Shown: positions 27,459 to 36,380 of the stretch, one piece after another
Position numbering within the stretch: position 1 is the stretch's first letter
Layout of the letters: the number at the start of each line of letters is the position of its first letter
Source of the DNA: Hyphomonadaceae bacterium UKL13-1
Lineage (GTDB): Bacteria; Pseudomonadota; Alphaproteobacteria; Caulobacterales; Aquidulcibacteraceae
Reading direction: 5' to 3'
DNA: 64,000 bases
Assembly (NCBI GenBank): GCA_001602435.1
Contig: CP012156.1
Location: 1,384,001-1,448,000, forward strand
Position numbers and translations under genes: made by a program
The notes under the pieces: model-generated
Told to the model about the DNA's origin: nothing
The model's input: the letters and a program-made list of their open reading frames with translations, nothing else
The model's database searches: none

Positions 27459-29384
27459 CTACCGCGAGGCGATCAGCGCATCAACGACTGAAGGATCAGC
27501 TAAGGTGGAGGTATCGCCCAAGCTGGACACATCGCCTTCGGCAATCTTACGCAAGATCCGTCGCATGATTTTTCCGCTACGGGTTTTGGGCAGCCCCGGC
27601 GCGAAGTGGATCACATCAGGCGTTGCAATGGGACCGATCTCCTTGCGTACCCATTGGATCAAGGCTTTGCGCACCTCGTCACTCTCGGTCGCATCGGCAT
27701 TTAAGGTCACATAGGCATAGATGCCCTGACCCTTGATATCATGCGGGAAGCCGACCACAGCGGCTTCTGCCACATTGGCATGGGCGACAAGAGCGCTTTC
27801 CACCTCTGCGGTGCCCATGCGGTGGCCCGAAACATTGATAACGTCGTCGACCCGACCTGTAATCCAGTGATAGCCATCCTCATCGCGGCGGCAGCCGTCG
27901 CCCGTGAAATAATAGCCCGGATAGGCTGAGAAATACGTTTGGAAGAAACGGTCATGATCACCCCAAACGGTCCGCATTTGGCCGGGCCAGCTGTCGGTGA
28001 TGCACAGATTGCCTTCGGTTGCCCCCTCGAGGACTTTGCCCTCGCTATCGAGCAATACCGTTTTCACGCCAAACATGGGCAAAGTGGCGGAGCCAGGTTT
28101 AAGGGCAATCGCGCCGGGCAAGGGCGAAATCATCGCGCCGCCTGTTTCGGTCTGCCACCAAGTATCGACAATCGGGCAGCGGCCTTCGCCGACGACGTGA
28201 TAATACCATTCCCAAGCTTCAGGATTGATCGGCTCACCCACACTGCCCAAAAGGCGCAAGGATTTGCGCGAGGTGGCGGTGACATAGCTATTGCCCTCGC
28301 GCATCAGCGAGCGCAGCGCTGTCGGGGCACCATAGAAGATGTTGACCTCATATTTGTCGACAATCTTCCAAAAGCGGCTGAAGTCTGGATAATTTGGCAC
28401 GCCCTCAAACATCAACGTTGTCGCGCCGTTCGCCAGTGGACCGTAGACGACATAGGAATGGCCCGTCACCCAACCGATATCGGCAGCGCACCAGAAGACT
28501 TCCCCATCTTGATAGTTGAAGATGTAGGAGAAAGTCATGGCTACCCAGACGAGGTAGCCGCCTGTTGTATGCAAAACGCCCTTCGGCTTGCCCGTGCTGC
28601 CAGAGGTATAGAGGATGAACATAGGATCCTCGGCGCTCATGGGCTCAGGTGCGCAGACATCTGAAACGCCTGCAATTGCCTCATGATACCAATGGTCGCG
28701 ATCACCTTGCATCGTAATCTCATTGCCGACGTGCTGAATAACCAGCACATGCTTAACCGATGTACAATGGGTGAGGGCTGCGTCGACATTGGCTTTGAGA
28801 GGCACCGTCTTGCCGCCGCGCATTCCGGCGTCGGCCGTAATCACAATGCTGGAATCGCAATCTTGAATGCGTCCTGCCAATGCTTCAGGAGAGAAGCCAC
28901 CAAAGACGATGGTGTGAATCGCGCCCAACCGCGTACAGGCCAGCATGGCCATTGCAGCCTCGGGAATCATGGGCAGATAAAGCGTGATGCGATCGCCCTT
29001 TTTTACGCCGAGATTTTTCATTGCATTGGCCAGCCGGCATACACCGCTATGCAACTCGCGATAGGTGATCTTGCGTGATTGGCTCGGTTCGTCACCTTCC
29101 CAGATGATCGCCACCTGGTCTGCGCGATCCTTTAGATGGCGATCGAGACAATTCTCGGAAACATTGAGCACACCATCTTCAAACCATTTGATGCCGAAGT
29201 CGGCTTCGTTGAAGCTGGTATTTTTGACTTTGGTAAAGGGCTTTATCCACGTGAGGCGTTGGGCTTCCGTGGTCCAGAACGCATCGGGATTATCGATAGA
29301 TGCAGCATAGGCCTCACGATAACCTTGTTCCGTAATGCGTGCTTTTTCAGCCCATTCGGCTGGAACTGGATAAACAGCTACCAT
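27459..29384 (-). CDS. acs: Acetyl-CoA synthetase
   Basis: 641 residues, full length for AMP-forming Acs, which converts acetate, ATP and CoA to acetyl-CoA. Landmarks are [18 protein letters not shown], the P-loop [50 protein letters not shown] (acetate pocket), [20 protein letters not shown] and the acetylatable lysine in TRSGKIMRR near residue 605. ATG 29384 has GGGAGACGACC upstream. A longer in-frame extension to 29459 lacks support. Divergent from the porin gene across a 206-base region with three AAAGTCT elements. Confidence 0.97.
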   Translation of the reverse strand: MVAVYPVPAEWAEKARITEQGYREAYAASIDNPDAFWTTEAQRLTWIKPFTKVKNTSFNEADFGIKWFEDGVLNVSENCLDRHLKDRADQVAIIWEGDEPSQSRKITYRELHSGVCRLANAMKNLGVKKGDRITLYLPMIPEAAMAMLACTRLGAIHTIVFGGFSPEALAGRIQDCDSSIVITADAGMRGGKTVPLKANVDAALTHCTSVKHVLVIQHVGNEITMQGDRDHWYHEAIAGVSDVCAPEPMSAEDPMFILYTSGSTGKPKGVLHTTGGYLVWVAMTFSYIFNYQDGEVFWCAADIGWVTGHSYVVYGPLANGATTLMFEGVPNYPDFSRFWKIVDKYEVNIFYGAPTALRSLMREGNSYVTATSRKSLRLLGSVGEPINPEAWEWYYHVVGEGRCPIVDTWWQTETGGAMISPLPGAIALKPGSATLPMFGVKTVLLDSEGKVLEGATEGNLCITDSWPGQMRTVWGDHDRFFQTYFSAYPGYYFTGDGCRRDEDGYHWITGRVDDVINVSGHRMGTAEVESALVAHANVAEAAVVGFPHDIKGQGIYAYVTLNADATESDEVRKALIQWVRKEIGPIATPDVIHFAPGLPKTRSGKIMRRILRKIAEGDVSSLGDTSTLADPSVVDALIASR

Positions 29385-29435
29385 GGTCGTCTCCCTCGTC
29401 GGCCCATCTGACTGGGCGATGTTTCGGTCTTTTTT

Positions 29436-29498
29436 AAAGTCTTTTCGCGCGCACCGCACCCTAGACCAAAGTCTATCGGGACTACGACTAAAGTCTAG
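29436..29498. promoter_or_regulatory. Three phased AAAGTCT elements in the acs/porin divergent promoter
   Basis: AAAGTCT occurs at 29436-29442, 29468-29474 and 29490-29496, spaced 32 and 22 bases apart, close to three and two helical turns. The second lies in the palindrome TAGAC-CAAA-GTCTA (29462-29475) and the third in GACT-AA-AGTC (29486-29495). CTAGAC (29461) and GTCTAG (29493) also mirror each other. These are good candidates for binding sites of the CrbR-like regulator. A related AAAGTCC lies at 23450, upstream of the kinase gene. Function is inferred. Confidence 0.5.
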
Positions 29499-29590
29499 CT
29501 ATCGCCTGGAGCTGTGACCTGAGAGGTTAGACCCAAGGGCCCGCTTTGTAACGGTTGCGGCCTGTCAAAACAACGACCGAGGGAACCACC

Positions 29591-31012
29591 ATGCTTACGA
29601 TCAAACGGCGTCATCACTTGCTGTCAGGCATTGCCCTTTTTGCCCTTGCAGCCACTTCCGCGCAAGCGGATACACCAAAGGAACAAGAGCTTGAGGCGCG
29701 AATTGCAGCTTTAGAGCGGATGTTTGGCACCGTCCAAACAGAGCTTGCCAGTGCGCAGGCAGAGAATCAGAAACTGCGCGCAGATGCGGCACTCGCCCAG
29801 GCCAAAACGGCAGAGTTGGCAAGTAGCGTTGCCGCAATTCATGTCACGCCAGCGGCTGCTCCTGTCGGACCAACTGCTACGGCTGACGGTTTTAAAGTTG
29901 GCGCAACGACGGTGAAATTGGGCGGGTTCTTTAAGACGACCGTGGATTTCACGCGTTGGAATGATGGCGATGTGGCGACCGGCAATTTGGGGCGAGACTT
30001 CTATTTGCCCCAGTCCACGCCTATTGGCGGCCAGCGAGAAAGCCTAGACAATGACTTTAATGCCAAGCAGACCCGCCTATGGTTGACCACCGAAACTGCG
30101 ATCAGTGGTCACACGTTAAAGGGCTATGTCGAAGGCGACTTCCAAACCTCGCCAGGCACCCAAGGCAATGAGCGTACGACAAATGGCTATAATTTCGCGC
30201 TGCGGCGCGCCTATATCCAATATGACCGCTTCACTTTTGGCGAGGATTGGACGACCTTCCAGAATGTGGCGACCTTGCCGGAATCCACCGACTATATTGG
30301 CCCGACAGAAGGCATTGTCTTCGCCCGGCAGGCATTGGTGCGTTATTCTTATCCGTTGAGCAAAACCACTACGTTGCATGTCGCGGTGGAAAACCCTGAA
30401 ACCGCAAGTGCTAATCTTGGTTCGCCCGCCCTGATTGAGAATGACGATGACTCGGTGCCAGACTTCATCGTTCGATTGAACCATAGCTTTGCTGCTGGTG
30501 AGATCTCGGTCGCAGGGATCGCGCGGCGTTTGTCAGTCGATAATGGTGCAATTGGCGACACGTCTTCAGGCTATGGGGTTAGCGTCACCGGTAAGGTCAA
30601 TTTGGATGCTGCGAAGCGCTATGAGTGGAAGTTCATGGCCACCTATGGCACCGGCATTGGTCGCTATGTCGGCCTAAATTTTGCCCCGGATGCCGTCTTT
30701 GTGCCTGCGACTGGCCAGCTCAAAAATGTCGATATTCTGGGTGGGTACTCGGCCCTTAAGGTCAATTGGACACCCAAACTACGCTCCACGCTGACCGGCA
30801 GTATCCAAACGGTCGATTATGACAGTGGACTGGCTTTGGCCAGCCTAGCCAATTTCAACAAGCAGGCTTGGAGCGTCTCGGCCAATCTATTCTACTCCCC
30901 CGTCAAAGGCGTGGATTTGGGAGCAGAGTATCGCCACGGCGTTCGAGAAGTCGTTAGCGGCGCGGACGGCTCACTCGACAGGCTCGAGTTATTGGCGAAG
31001 TATAGTTTCTAA
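29591..31012 (+). CDS. DcaP-like trimeric outer-membrane porin
   Basis: 473 residues: signal peptide MLTIKRRHHLLSG to SAQAD, then a coiled coil (EQELEARIAALERMFGTVQT and on to about residue 75) and a beta-barrel beginning FKVGATTVKLGGFFKTTVDF and ending ELLAKYSF with a terminal Phe. This is the DcaP layout, whose members admit negatively charged organic acids. ATG 29591 has GAGGGAACCACC upstream. The gene is divergent from acs and followed 25 bases later by an MHS transporter, which suggests an outer-to-inner-membrane uptake route for acetate or another carboxylate. Confidence 0.85.
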   Translation: MLTIKRRHHLLSGIALFALAATSAQADTPKEQELEARIAALERMFGTVQTELASAQAENQKLRADAALAQAKTAELASSVAAIHVTPAAAPVGPTATADGFKVGATTVKLGGFFKTTVDFTRWNDGDVATGNLGRDFYLPQSTPIGGQRESLDNDFNAKQTRLWLTTETAISGHTLKGYVEGDFQTSPGTQGNERTTNGYNFALRRAYIQYDRFTFGEDWTTFQNVATLPESTDYIGPTEGIVFARQALVRYSYPLSKTTTLHVAVENPETASANLGSPALIENDDDSVPDFIVRLNHSFAAGEISVAGIARRLSVDNGAIGDTSSGYGVSVTGKVNLDAAKRYEWKFMATYGTGIGRYVGLNFAPDAVFVPATGQLKNVDILGGYSALKVNWTPKLRSTLTGSIQTVDYDSGLALASLANFNKQAWSVSANLFYSPVKGVDLGAEYRHGVREVVSGADGSLDRLELLAKYSF

Positions 31013-31037
31013 CAGGAAAAAATGGAGGGAGAGAGAC

Positions 31038-32723
31038 ATGGCTAACATAGAACCCATGCCTAAAACTGCTGGAGGCCAAGCGGCTATTCCGGCGAAGGGG
31101 CAGAATGAAAAGCTGGTGATTGCGGCATCCTCGCTCGGCACCGTATTCGAGTGGTATGATTTTTACCTGTATGGCCTGCTGGCTACCTATATTTCCGCCC
31201 AATTCTTTTCGGGCGTGAATGAAACAACGGGCTTCATCTTCGCTCTTGGTGCTTTCGCGGCTGGTTTTGCTGTCCGCCCATTTGGGGCGCTTGTGTTTGG
31301 CCGAATTGGCGACATGGTTGGCCGGAAAAACACTTTCTTGGTGACCATGGGCTTGATGGGCCTGGCAACCTTTTCGGTCGGTCTTTTGCCTTCCTATGCC
31401 ACCATCGGCGTCGCAGCTCCCATCATCTTGATCGGCCTGCGCCTTTTGCAGGGCCTCGCAATGGGCGGCGAATATGGTGGTGCAGCTACCTATGTCGCCG
31501 AACATGCGCCAGAAGGAAAACGTGGCCTCTATACCAGCTGGATCCAGACCACAGCGACCTTGGGCCTATTTGCTGCCCTTTTGATCGTGATTGGCACCCG
31601 CACATTGCTGGGTGAGGAAGTCTTCAAGGCTTGGGGCTGGCGTGTGCCTTTCCTCGTCTCGATGATCCTGTTGGCTGTATCCATGTGGATCCGCATGCAA
31701 CTGAACGAGAGCCCTGTCTATCAAAAGATGAAGGACGAAGGCAAAACCTCGAAAGCACCTTTGACCGAAGCGTTTGCCAAATGGGGCAATCTGAAGTGGG
31801 TGATCATCGTCCTTTTTGGCGCGGTCGCAGGTCAAGCAGTCGTCTGGTACACAGGCCAATTCTACGCACTATTCTTCTTGGAAAAGATGCTGAAAGTCGA
31901 TGGGGCTAGCACCAATATCCTGATCGCCATCGCTTTGATGATTGGGACCCCGGGCTTTGTGTTCTTTGGCTGGTTGTCTGATAAGATTGGTCGCAAGCCT
32001 ATCGTCTTGGTTGGTTGTGCGTTGGCAGCGCTGACCTATTTCCCAACCTTCCATGCCTTGACCAAAGCCGCCAACCCAGCTTTGGCACAGGCACAGGCGA
32101 GTGCGCCAGTAACCGTGGTCGTCAATAATGCCGATTGCTCGGTTCAGTTCGACCCTGTGGGCAAGAATAAGTTCGACACCAAGAGCTGCGACATTGCCAA
32201 ATCCTACTTGGCCAAAAGCGGTGTCAGCTATTCGAAGGTCGATGCACCTGCAGGCACAATTGCCTCGATCAAGATCGGCAGTGAAACCTTCACGGCACCT
32301 GATCCAGCTTTAGTGACAGGGGCCGATAAGAAGGCGGCTATTGCAGCCTATCAGGATAGTGTGAAAGCTGCTTTGGCCAAAGCAGGCTATCCCGCCAAAG
32401 CCGATCCAGCTGCCATGAATAAGCCAATGGTGATCGCCATCTTGGTTTATCTGGTGCTGTTGGTAACCGCCGTCTATGGACCAATCGCGGCCCTCTTGGT
32501 GGAGATTTTCCCAAGCCGGATCCGTTACACCTCCATGTCTTTGCCTTATCACATCGGCAATGGTTGGTTCGGCGGCTTCCTTCCCACCACGGCCTTCGCC
32601 ATGGTTGCGGCAACAGGGGACATTTATTACGGCCTTTGGTACCCCGTTCTGATTGCCGGATTGACAGCAATCCTTGGGCTATTCTTCTTGCCGGAGACGT
32701 TTAAGCGCCGCTTGGACGAGTAG
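31038..32723 (+). CDS. MHS-family MFS transporter with an extra soluble insert
   Basis: 561 residues, about 120 more than a usual metabolite:H+ symporter. The N-terminal half shows TVFEWYDFYLYG, the MFS signature GRIGDMVGRKNTFLV and QGLAMGGEYGGAATYVAEHA. The second half has WLSDKIGRKPIVLVG. Between helices near residues 345 and 465 lies a soluble Ala/Lys-rich segment with two cysteines (NADCSVQF and TKSCDIA) and GSETFTAPDPALV. Helices resume at VIAILVYLVLLVTAVYGPIA and the chain ends LPETFKRRLDE. It probably imports an organic acid with protons, fed by the preceding porin and metabolised via acs. The substrate is inferred from context. Confidence 0.9.
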   Translation: MANIEPMPKTAGGQAAIPAKGQNEKLVIAASSLGTVFEWYDFYLYGLLATYISAQFFSGVNETTGFIFALGAFAAGFAVRPFGALVFGRIGDMVGRKNTFLVTMGLMGLATFSVGLLPSYATIGVAAPIILIGLRLLQGLAMGGEYGGAATYVAEHAPEGKRGLYTSWIQTTATLGLFAALLIVIGTRTLLGEEVFKAWGWRVPFLVSMILLAVSMWIRMQLNESPVYQKMKDEGKTSKAPLTEAFAKWGNLKWVIIVLFGAVAGQAVVWYTGQFYALFFLEKMLKVDGASTNILIAIALMIGTPGFVFFGWLSDKIGRKPIVLVGCALAALTYFPTFHALTKAANPALAQAQASAPVTVVVNNADCSVQFDPVGKNKFDTKSCDIAKSYLAKSGVSYSKVDAPAGTIASIKIGSETFTAPDPALVTGADKKAAIAAYQDSVKAALAKAGYPAKADPAAMNKPMVIAILVYLVLLVTAVYGPIAALLVEIFPSRIRYTSMSLPYHIGNGWFGGFLPTTAFAMVAATGDIYYGLWYPVLIAGLTAILGLFFLPETFKRRLDE

Positions 32724-32745
32724 AGTTAGAGATCATTCCTAATTT

Positions 32746-32778
32746 GGAAGACCGGCTGCCGAGGGTGGCCGGTCTTCC
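32746..32778 (+). terminator. Stem-loop after the MHS transporter gene
   Basis: Perfect 10-bp stem GGAAGACCGG / CCGGTCTTCC with a 13-base loop, starting 22 bases after the stop codon. The T-run is weak (GACTTTAT), so it may be a transcript-end hairpin rather than a strong terminator. Confidence 0.55.
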
Positions 32779-32828
32779 GACTTTATAGGCCTCTTGCCTT
32801 CTGGATTGGTCTGCGCTTTGAACGTTGT

Positions 32829-33584
32829 ATGCGCGATACAATTGCCGATTATGACCGTCAGGCCCAAGCCTACAGCCAAATTCGAAAGTCTGATCCACGG
32901 ATCGAGGCTTTAGTCCATCAAGCGTTGGGCGATGCGCGCACGGTGCTAAACCTAGGAGCTGGCACGGGATCGTATGAGCCAGTGGATCGCTATGTGGTTG
33001 CGATTGAGCCTTCGGCGACAATGCGCAGCCAACGTTCGCTAAATTTAGCCCCAGCGCTCATAGGGACAGCCGACTCCATCCCATTTGATGACCTATCATT
33101 TGAAGCAAGTATGGCGATGTTGACTGTCCATCATTGGCCTGATCTCGCGAAAGGCTTGGTCGAAATGCGCCGCGTGACGCGGGGGCCCTGCTTGGTGATG
33201 AGTTTTGATCCCGAGGCCCATACTGACTTCTGGATGTTTGATTATGTGCCGGAAATGCGCGTCGTTGAACAAAGGCGCTATCCCAGCCTTGAGCGGATCG
33301 AAGCGGGTTTTGGAGGGGCGTGCCAAGTCATCCACTTGCCCGTGGCGCTTGATTGCACCGATCGTTTTCAGGTTGCGCTTTATGGGCGACCCGAGGCTTT
33401 CCTGGTGGAGGCTGTGCGGCGCTCTCAAAGTGCTTGGAACTTCTTAGCCGACGGTGTTGAAGACCGTTTTGTTGCCCAGCTTTCTGCCGACCTTGAAGAT
33501 GGCACATGGGATACAAAATATGGCCACTTGCGTGACCAAGCCTTTATCACCTGTCAATTGCGGCTGATTGTATCGCGTCCTTAG
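32829..33584 (+). CDS. Class I SAM-dependent methyltransferase
   Basis: 251 residues with motif I VLNLGAGTGSYEP, an acidic strand end VVAIEPSATM, and the UbiE-like FEASMAMLTVHHWPDLAKGL followed by MRRVTRGPCLVMSFDP. The Rossmann methyltransferase fold is clear, but the substrate is not. It begins MRDTIADYDRQAQAYSQIRK, a common opening for small-molecule methyltransferases. The 3' end overlaps the convergent haloalkane dehalogenase gene by 4 bases. Confidence 0.85.
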   Translation: MRDTIADYDRQAQAYSQIRKSDPRIEALVHQALGDARTVLNLGAGTGSYEPVDRYVVAIEPSATMRSQRSLNLAPALIGTADSIPFDDLSFEASMAMLTVHHWPDLAKGLVEMRRVTRGPCLVMSFDPEAHTDFWMFDYVPEMRVVEQRRYPSLERIEAGFGGACQVIHLPVALDCTDRFQVALYGRPEAFLVEAVRRSQSAWNFLADGVEDRFVAQLSADLEDGTWDTKYGHLRDQAFITCQLRLIVSRP

Positions 33585-34498
33585 CCAGCCCGACCAAGGC
33601 CAGCGTCAAAGCTCCTCAGCGCTGCTTCAGCTATCTCCTGACCCCATTCTTGCAAAAAATGACCGCCGTCGCGAATGATCATTGGGGTCGGGCAGGCCCG
33701 GATCAGTTGCTGCATGTCGTTCATGATGTCGAGCCCAAAGACGGGGTCCGCCGCGCCCCAAGCCATGAAACTTTGGCCTTGCCAGTGTTCGGCCCAGAAT
33801 GTCCTAGCGGCCAGCGAAATGTCAACGCCAGCCATATCTGGGTCGGTCATGACGCGCTTGGGAAACGCTCTCACCCCCGCTTTGAAGCTGGCATCAGGGA
33901 AGGGTGCGTCATAGGCAGCCGCTTCATCTGTGCTCAATTGCGGGGTCGAACGCTGCATGAGCGCACCGACCGCCAAATCTGGACGGGAACCGGAATAGGC
34001 GCGCCAAGCCATAAACCCGTCGCTGGGCGGATGGCCTGTTGCTAACGTCGTGTTCATGATGATGAGGCGTGAAATGCGCGCGGCCACACGTGGCACTACC
34101 GGCAGCGTCAAGCCCAGCAGCCCGCCCCAGTCTTGGACGACCAAGGTAATATTGCGCAAATCAAGCCGTTCGATCAATGCGATCAGGAAGTTACGATGGA
34201 AATCAAAGCCGTAGATTTCTTCGTCTTCAGGCTTATCGGATCGTCCAAAGCCTAAAAGGTCAGGCGCAACCACACGGCCACCCGAGGCCACAAACACCGG
34301 GATCATTTTCCGGTAGAGATAACTCCAAGTCGGTTGGCCATGGAGGCATAAGAAGACTTGATTTGCCTCAACTGAGCCTTCGTCCACATAAGCCGCGCGC
34401 AAGCCCCCATAGCCTGCAAGGTCAGTCACATACTGTGGCCTGTAGGGAAAATCGACCAGGGACTCGAAGCGGTCTTCGGGGGTTCTGAGCGCGTTCAT
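33581..34498 (-). CDS. Haloalkane dehalogenase, DhlA-like (HLD-I)
   Basis: 305-residue alpha/beta-hydrolase that would release halide from haloalkanes to give alcohols. From memory of Xanthobacter DhlA the match runs the whole length: RTPEDRF, FLCLHGQPTWSYLYRKMIPV, DEEIYGFDFHRNFLIALIER and VVQDWGG. Nucleophile Asp123, halide-binding Trp124 and a second Trp in DGFMAW, acid Asp251 in WGAADPVFG and base His280 in DGGHFLQEWG are all present, so activity is plausible. It is distinct from epoxide hydrolases, which lack the Trp pair. Neighbours are a small membrane protein on the same strand and an XRE regulator. Confidence 0.9.
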   Translation of the reverse strand: MNALRTPEDRFESLVDFPYRPQYVTDLAGYGGLRAAYVDEGSVEANQVFLCLHGQPTWSYLYRKMIPVFVASGGRVVAPDLLGFGRSDKPEDEEIYGFDFHRNFLIALIERLDLRNITLVVQDWGGLLGLTLPVVPRVAARISRLIIMNTTLATGHPPSDGFMAWRAYSGSRPDLAVGALMQRSTPQLSTDEAAAYDAPFPDASFKAGVRAFPKRVMTDPDMAGVDISLAARTFWAEHWQGQSFMAWGAADPVFGLDIMNDMQQLIRACPTPMIIRDGGHFLQEWGQEIAEAALRSFDAGLGRAG

Positions 34499-34535
34499 TG
34501 GATGTCCTATGTTGTGACTGAAGCAGAAGAGCCAT

Positions 34536-34955
34536 TCAGCGCTTCAGTGCCCCACTTTGGGTAAGGCCGACCAGATACATGGCTGCCAGAGCGGTATTGG
34601 GGATGATGTTGAGGGCAAAGCCTGTCGCGATCGAGCAGATTCCGTCTATGACATACCAACTGATCAGGCCAGCGGTAATCGCGTCCCATAGCGGTCGGCC
34701 CTGCGGGCCCAATGTGAAGGCCACCCGCATCACGCCATAAATCATAACTGCCCAGCCAATCGTCAGCGCGCCCATAAGCCCCAAGCTAAAGCGCAGGGCA
34801 GGCTCAAAGTTTGCTGCATTGCCTCCAGAAAGAGTTTTGATGAGCAGGGAGACCGGCCCGCTTGTCGGCGCAAATGCACCGGCACACAAGACTGCGCCGA
34901 ACAACACTAAGGATGCACAAAATGCGCCGAAATAGGCGCGCCAGAAAGCAGACAT
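34536..34955 (-). CDS. Four-helix small membrane protein, paralogue A
   Basis: 139 residues from ATG 34955, with a strong GGAGG 5 bases upstream. About four membrane helices: AYFGAFCASLVLFGAVLCAG, LRFSLGLMGALTIGWAVMIYG, LWDAITAGLISWYVIDGICS and a last one around NTALAAMYLVGL. I do not recognise a named family. It is visibly related to the protein at 36381-36818: both share EPA-x-(R/W), a glycine-rich loop, GW-V-MI-, an A-GI/L-(S/T)W-x-D-x-SIA core and N-P-NA-L. It lies 37 bases upstream of the dehalogenase gene and is divergent from the XRE regulator. Confidence 0.75.
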   Translation of the reverse strand: MSAFWRAYFGAFCASLVLFGAVLCAGAFAPTSGPVSLLIKTLSGGNAANFEPALRFSLGLMGALTIGWAVMIYGVMRVAFTLGPQGRPLWDAITAGLISWYVIDGICSIATGFALNIIPNTALAAMYLVGLTQSGALKR

Positions 34956-35008
34956 GAAAAACCTCCCCAAACAGATGGGCGGCAGATTGATCCCGTTTCT
35001 GCTAGCGG

Positions 35009-35043
35009 GCAATTACCTCTCACGTCATTGAATTGCGTGCACG
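35009..35043. promoter_or_regulatory. Candidate operator between the membrane protein and XRE regulator
   Basis: GCAATTAC (35009-35016) and, inverted, GAATTGC (35030-35036), followed by palindrome CGTGCACG (35036-35043). The exact reverse complement GTAATTGC recurs at 35926-35933, ahead of the epoxide-hydrolase-like gene, again followed by GCACGC nearby. Binding by the XRE protein between them is inferred. Confidence 0.35.
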
Positions 35044-35080
35044 GTCATGTCAGTTTCAGCGGGCAGGCGGGAGATATTCG

Positions 35081-35917
35081 ATGACAATCACGGTTCAAAC
35101 CCGACAGGCCGAGGCCGATGGCAACTTCGCCAAGCTTTTACGCGACTGGCGACAAAAGCGCCGCTTATCCCAATTAGATCTGGCACTTATGTCTGGTGTT
35201 TCGCAACGACACGTCAGTTTTCTAGAATCACGCCGGGCCAATCCCAGCCGCAATATGATCCTACAATTGAGCGAGACATTGGAAGTCCCGCTACGCGATC
35301 GAAATGCTTGGCTGACCGCCGCCGGTTTTGCGCCCATCTTTAAAACCCGTGATTTGGATGACCCGCAAATGGGGCAAGTCATGGCCGCTATCCGGATGAT
35401 GCTGAAAGCGCATGAGCCTTTTCCCGCGATTGCGCTGGACCGGGCTTGGAATGTCCGATTGTCCAACCAATCTTTCGATCAGTTAAATGCCATGTTGGGC
35501 GATGACATCTGGTCACGGGTCGGTGGTGAGGGCCGCAATTTGTTGCGCTTGTTTTTTCATCCAGACGGCATTCGGCCCTTCGTCACCAATTGGGCGGCAG
35601 TTGGCCCATTGATGTGGCAACGTGCACAGCGCGAGGCAGAAGCCTTGGCAGGGACAGACATGAATGCAGTCTTGGAGGAGCTTGCGCCCTATCAGGATCC
35701 ACATATTCTATGGTCTGCGGCAGAGGCCTCACTGGTGCCCGTTATCCCGTTCAATATGGACATTCACGGTCTCAAGGTCTCGATGTTTGCTGTTGTAGCC
35801 ACCTTTGGGACAGCGCAGGACATTACGGCCGATGAATTGCGACTCGAGACTTTGTTTCCAGCAGACTCAGAAACCGAGGCCATGTTCCGCGCCGCGGCGC
35901 AAGCTCGCTCGCAATAA
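35081..35917 (+). CDS. XRE-family transcriptional regulator with MmyB-like domain
   Basis: 278 residues from ATG 35081 (GGGAGATATTCG upstream). The N-terminal helix-turn-helix reads RRLSQLDLALMSGVSQRHVS and FLESRRANPSRNMILQLSE. The C-terminal part (EPFPAIALDRAWNVRLSNQS, then GEGRNLLRLFFHPDGIRPF) is an MmyB-like ligand-binding domain, a PAS-related fold often sensing fatty or aromatic compounds. It is divergent from the membrane-protein/dehalogenase pair and precedes an epoxide-hydrolase-like gene, so it is the likely local regulator. Confidence 0.88.
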   Translation: MTITVQTRQAEADGNFAKLLRDWRQKRRLSQLDLALMSGVSQRHVSFLESRRANPSRNMILQLSETLEVPLRDRNAWLTAAGFAPIFKTRDLDDPQMGQVMAAIRMMLKAHEPFPAIALDRAWNVRLSNQSFDQLNAMLGDDIWSRVGGEGRNLLRLFFHPDGIRPFVTNWAAVGPLMWQRAQREAEALAGTDMNAVLEELAPYQDPHILWSAAEASLVPVIPFNMDIHGLKVSMFAVVATFGTAQDITADELRLETLFPADSETEAMFRAAAQARSQ

Positions 35918-35985
35918 CCCCCGACGTAATTGCACGCGCTGCCGATCTCGTTGAAGTTGTGGTTTGCACCCGAGAGGAGAACATT

Positions 35986-36375
35986 ATGACAGATACAAGC
36001 ACCCAAGCGCTCGATATTGTCCGCCGCTTCTTAAAGACGATGGAGCCTTTGGACTATAACACTGCCTTAGCTCTCGTCTCGCCAACTTGTGTCTATATCA
36101 ATCCCCCGCCCATTGGCGAAGTCACGGGGCCTGAGGGCATTCGCGCCGTGCTGGAGCCCTTCTTTTCGCCAACTCTGGAGAATGAATTCAGAATTCTGCG
36201 GGAGTCTGCCAGCGGCGGGATTGTGTTTTTAGAGCGGCTGGATCGCCATCGTCTGAAAGACAAATGGGTCGAGTTGCCGGTGACTGGGGTCTTTGAAGTC
36301 AAGGATGGCTTGATCACCTATTGGCGGGACTATTTCGATGCAGCAACTATCCTCGCGCAATGGCCAACCGGGTGA
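35986..36375 (+). CDS. Limonene-1,2-epoxide hydrolase-like protein (SnoaL fold)
   Basis: 129 residues of the NTF2/SnoaL fold: LKTMEPLDYNTALALVSPTC, GPEGIRAVLEPFF, and VFLERLDRH followed by GVFEVKDGLITYWRDYFD. The Arg-x-Asp in ERLDRH and the Asp in DYFD match the Asp-Arg-Asp triad of limonene-1,2-epoxide hydrolase, so epoxide hydrolysis is plausible. The natural substrate is unknown. ATG 35986 has GAGGAGAACATT upstream. It starts 68 bases after the XRE gene, with a copy of the GTAATTGC element between them, and is followed 5 bases later by a membrane-protein gene. Confidence 0.8.
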   Translation: MTDTSTQALDIVRRFLKTMEPLDYNTALALVSPTCVYINPPPIGEVTGPEGIRAVLEPFFSPTLENEFRILRESASGGIVFLERLDRHRLKDKWVELPVTGVFEVKDGLITYWRDYFDAATILAQWPTG

Positions 36376-36380
36376 GGGCG

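Noticed and set aside
27939..28664. 241-residue plus-strand frame inside acs
   Set aside because: Antisense to strongly conserved acs motifs, with no start signal or recognisable domain.
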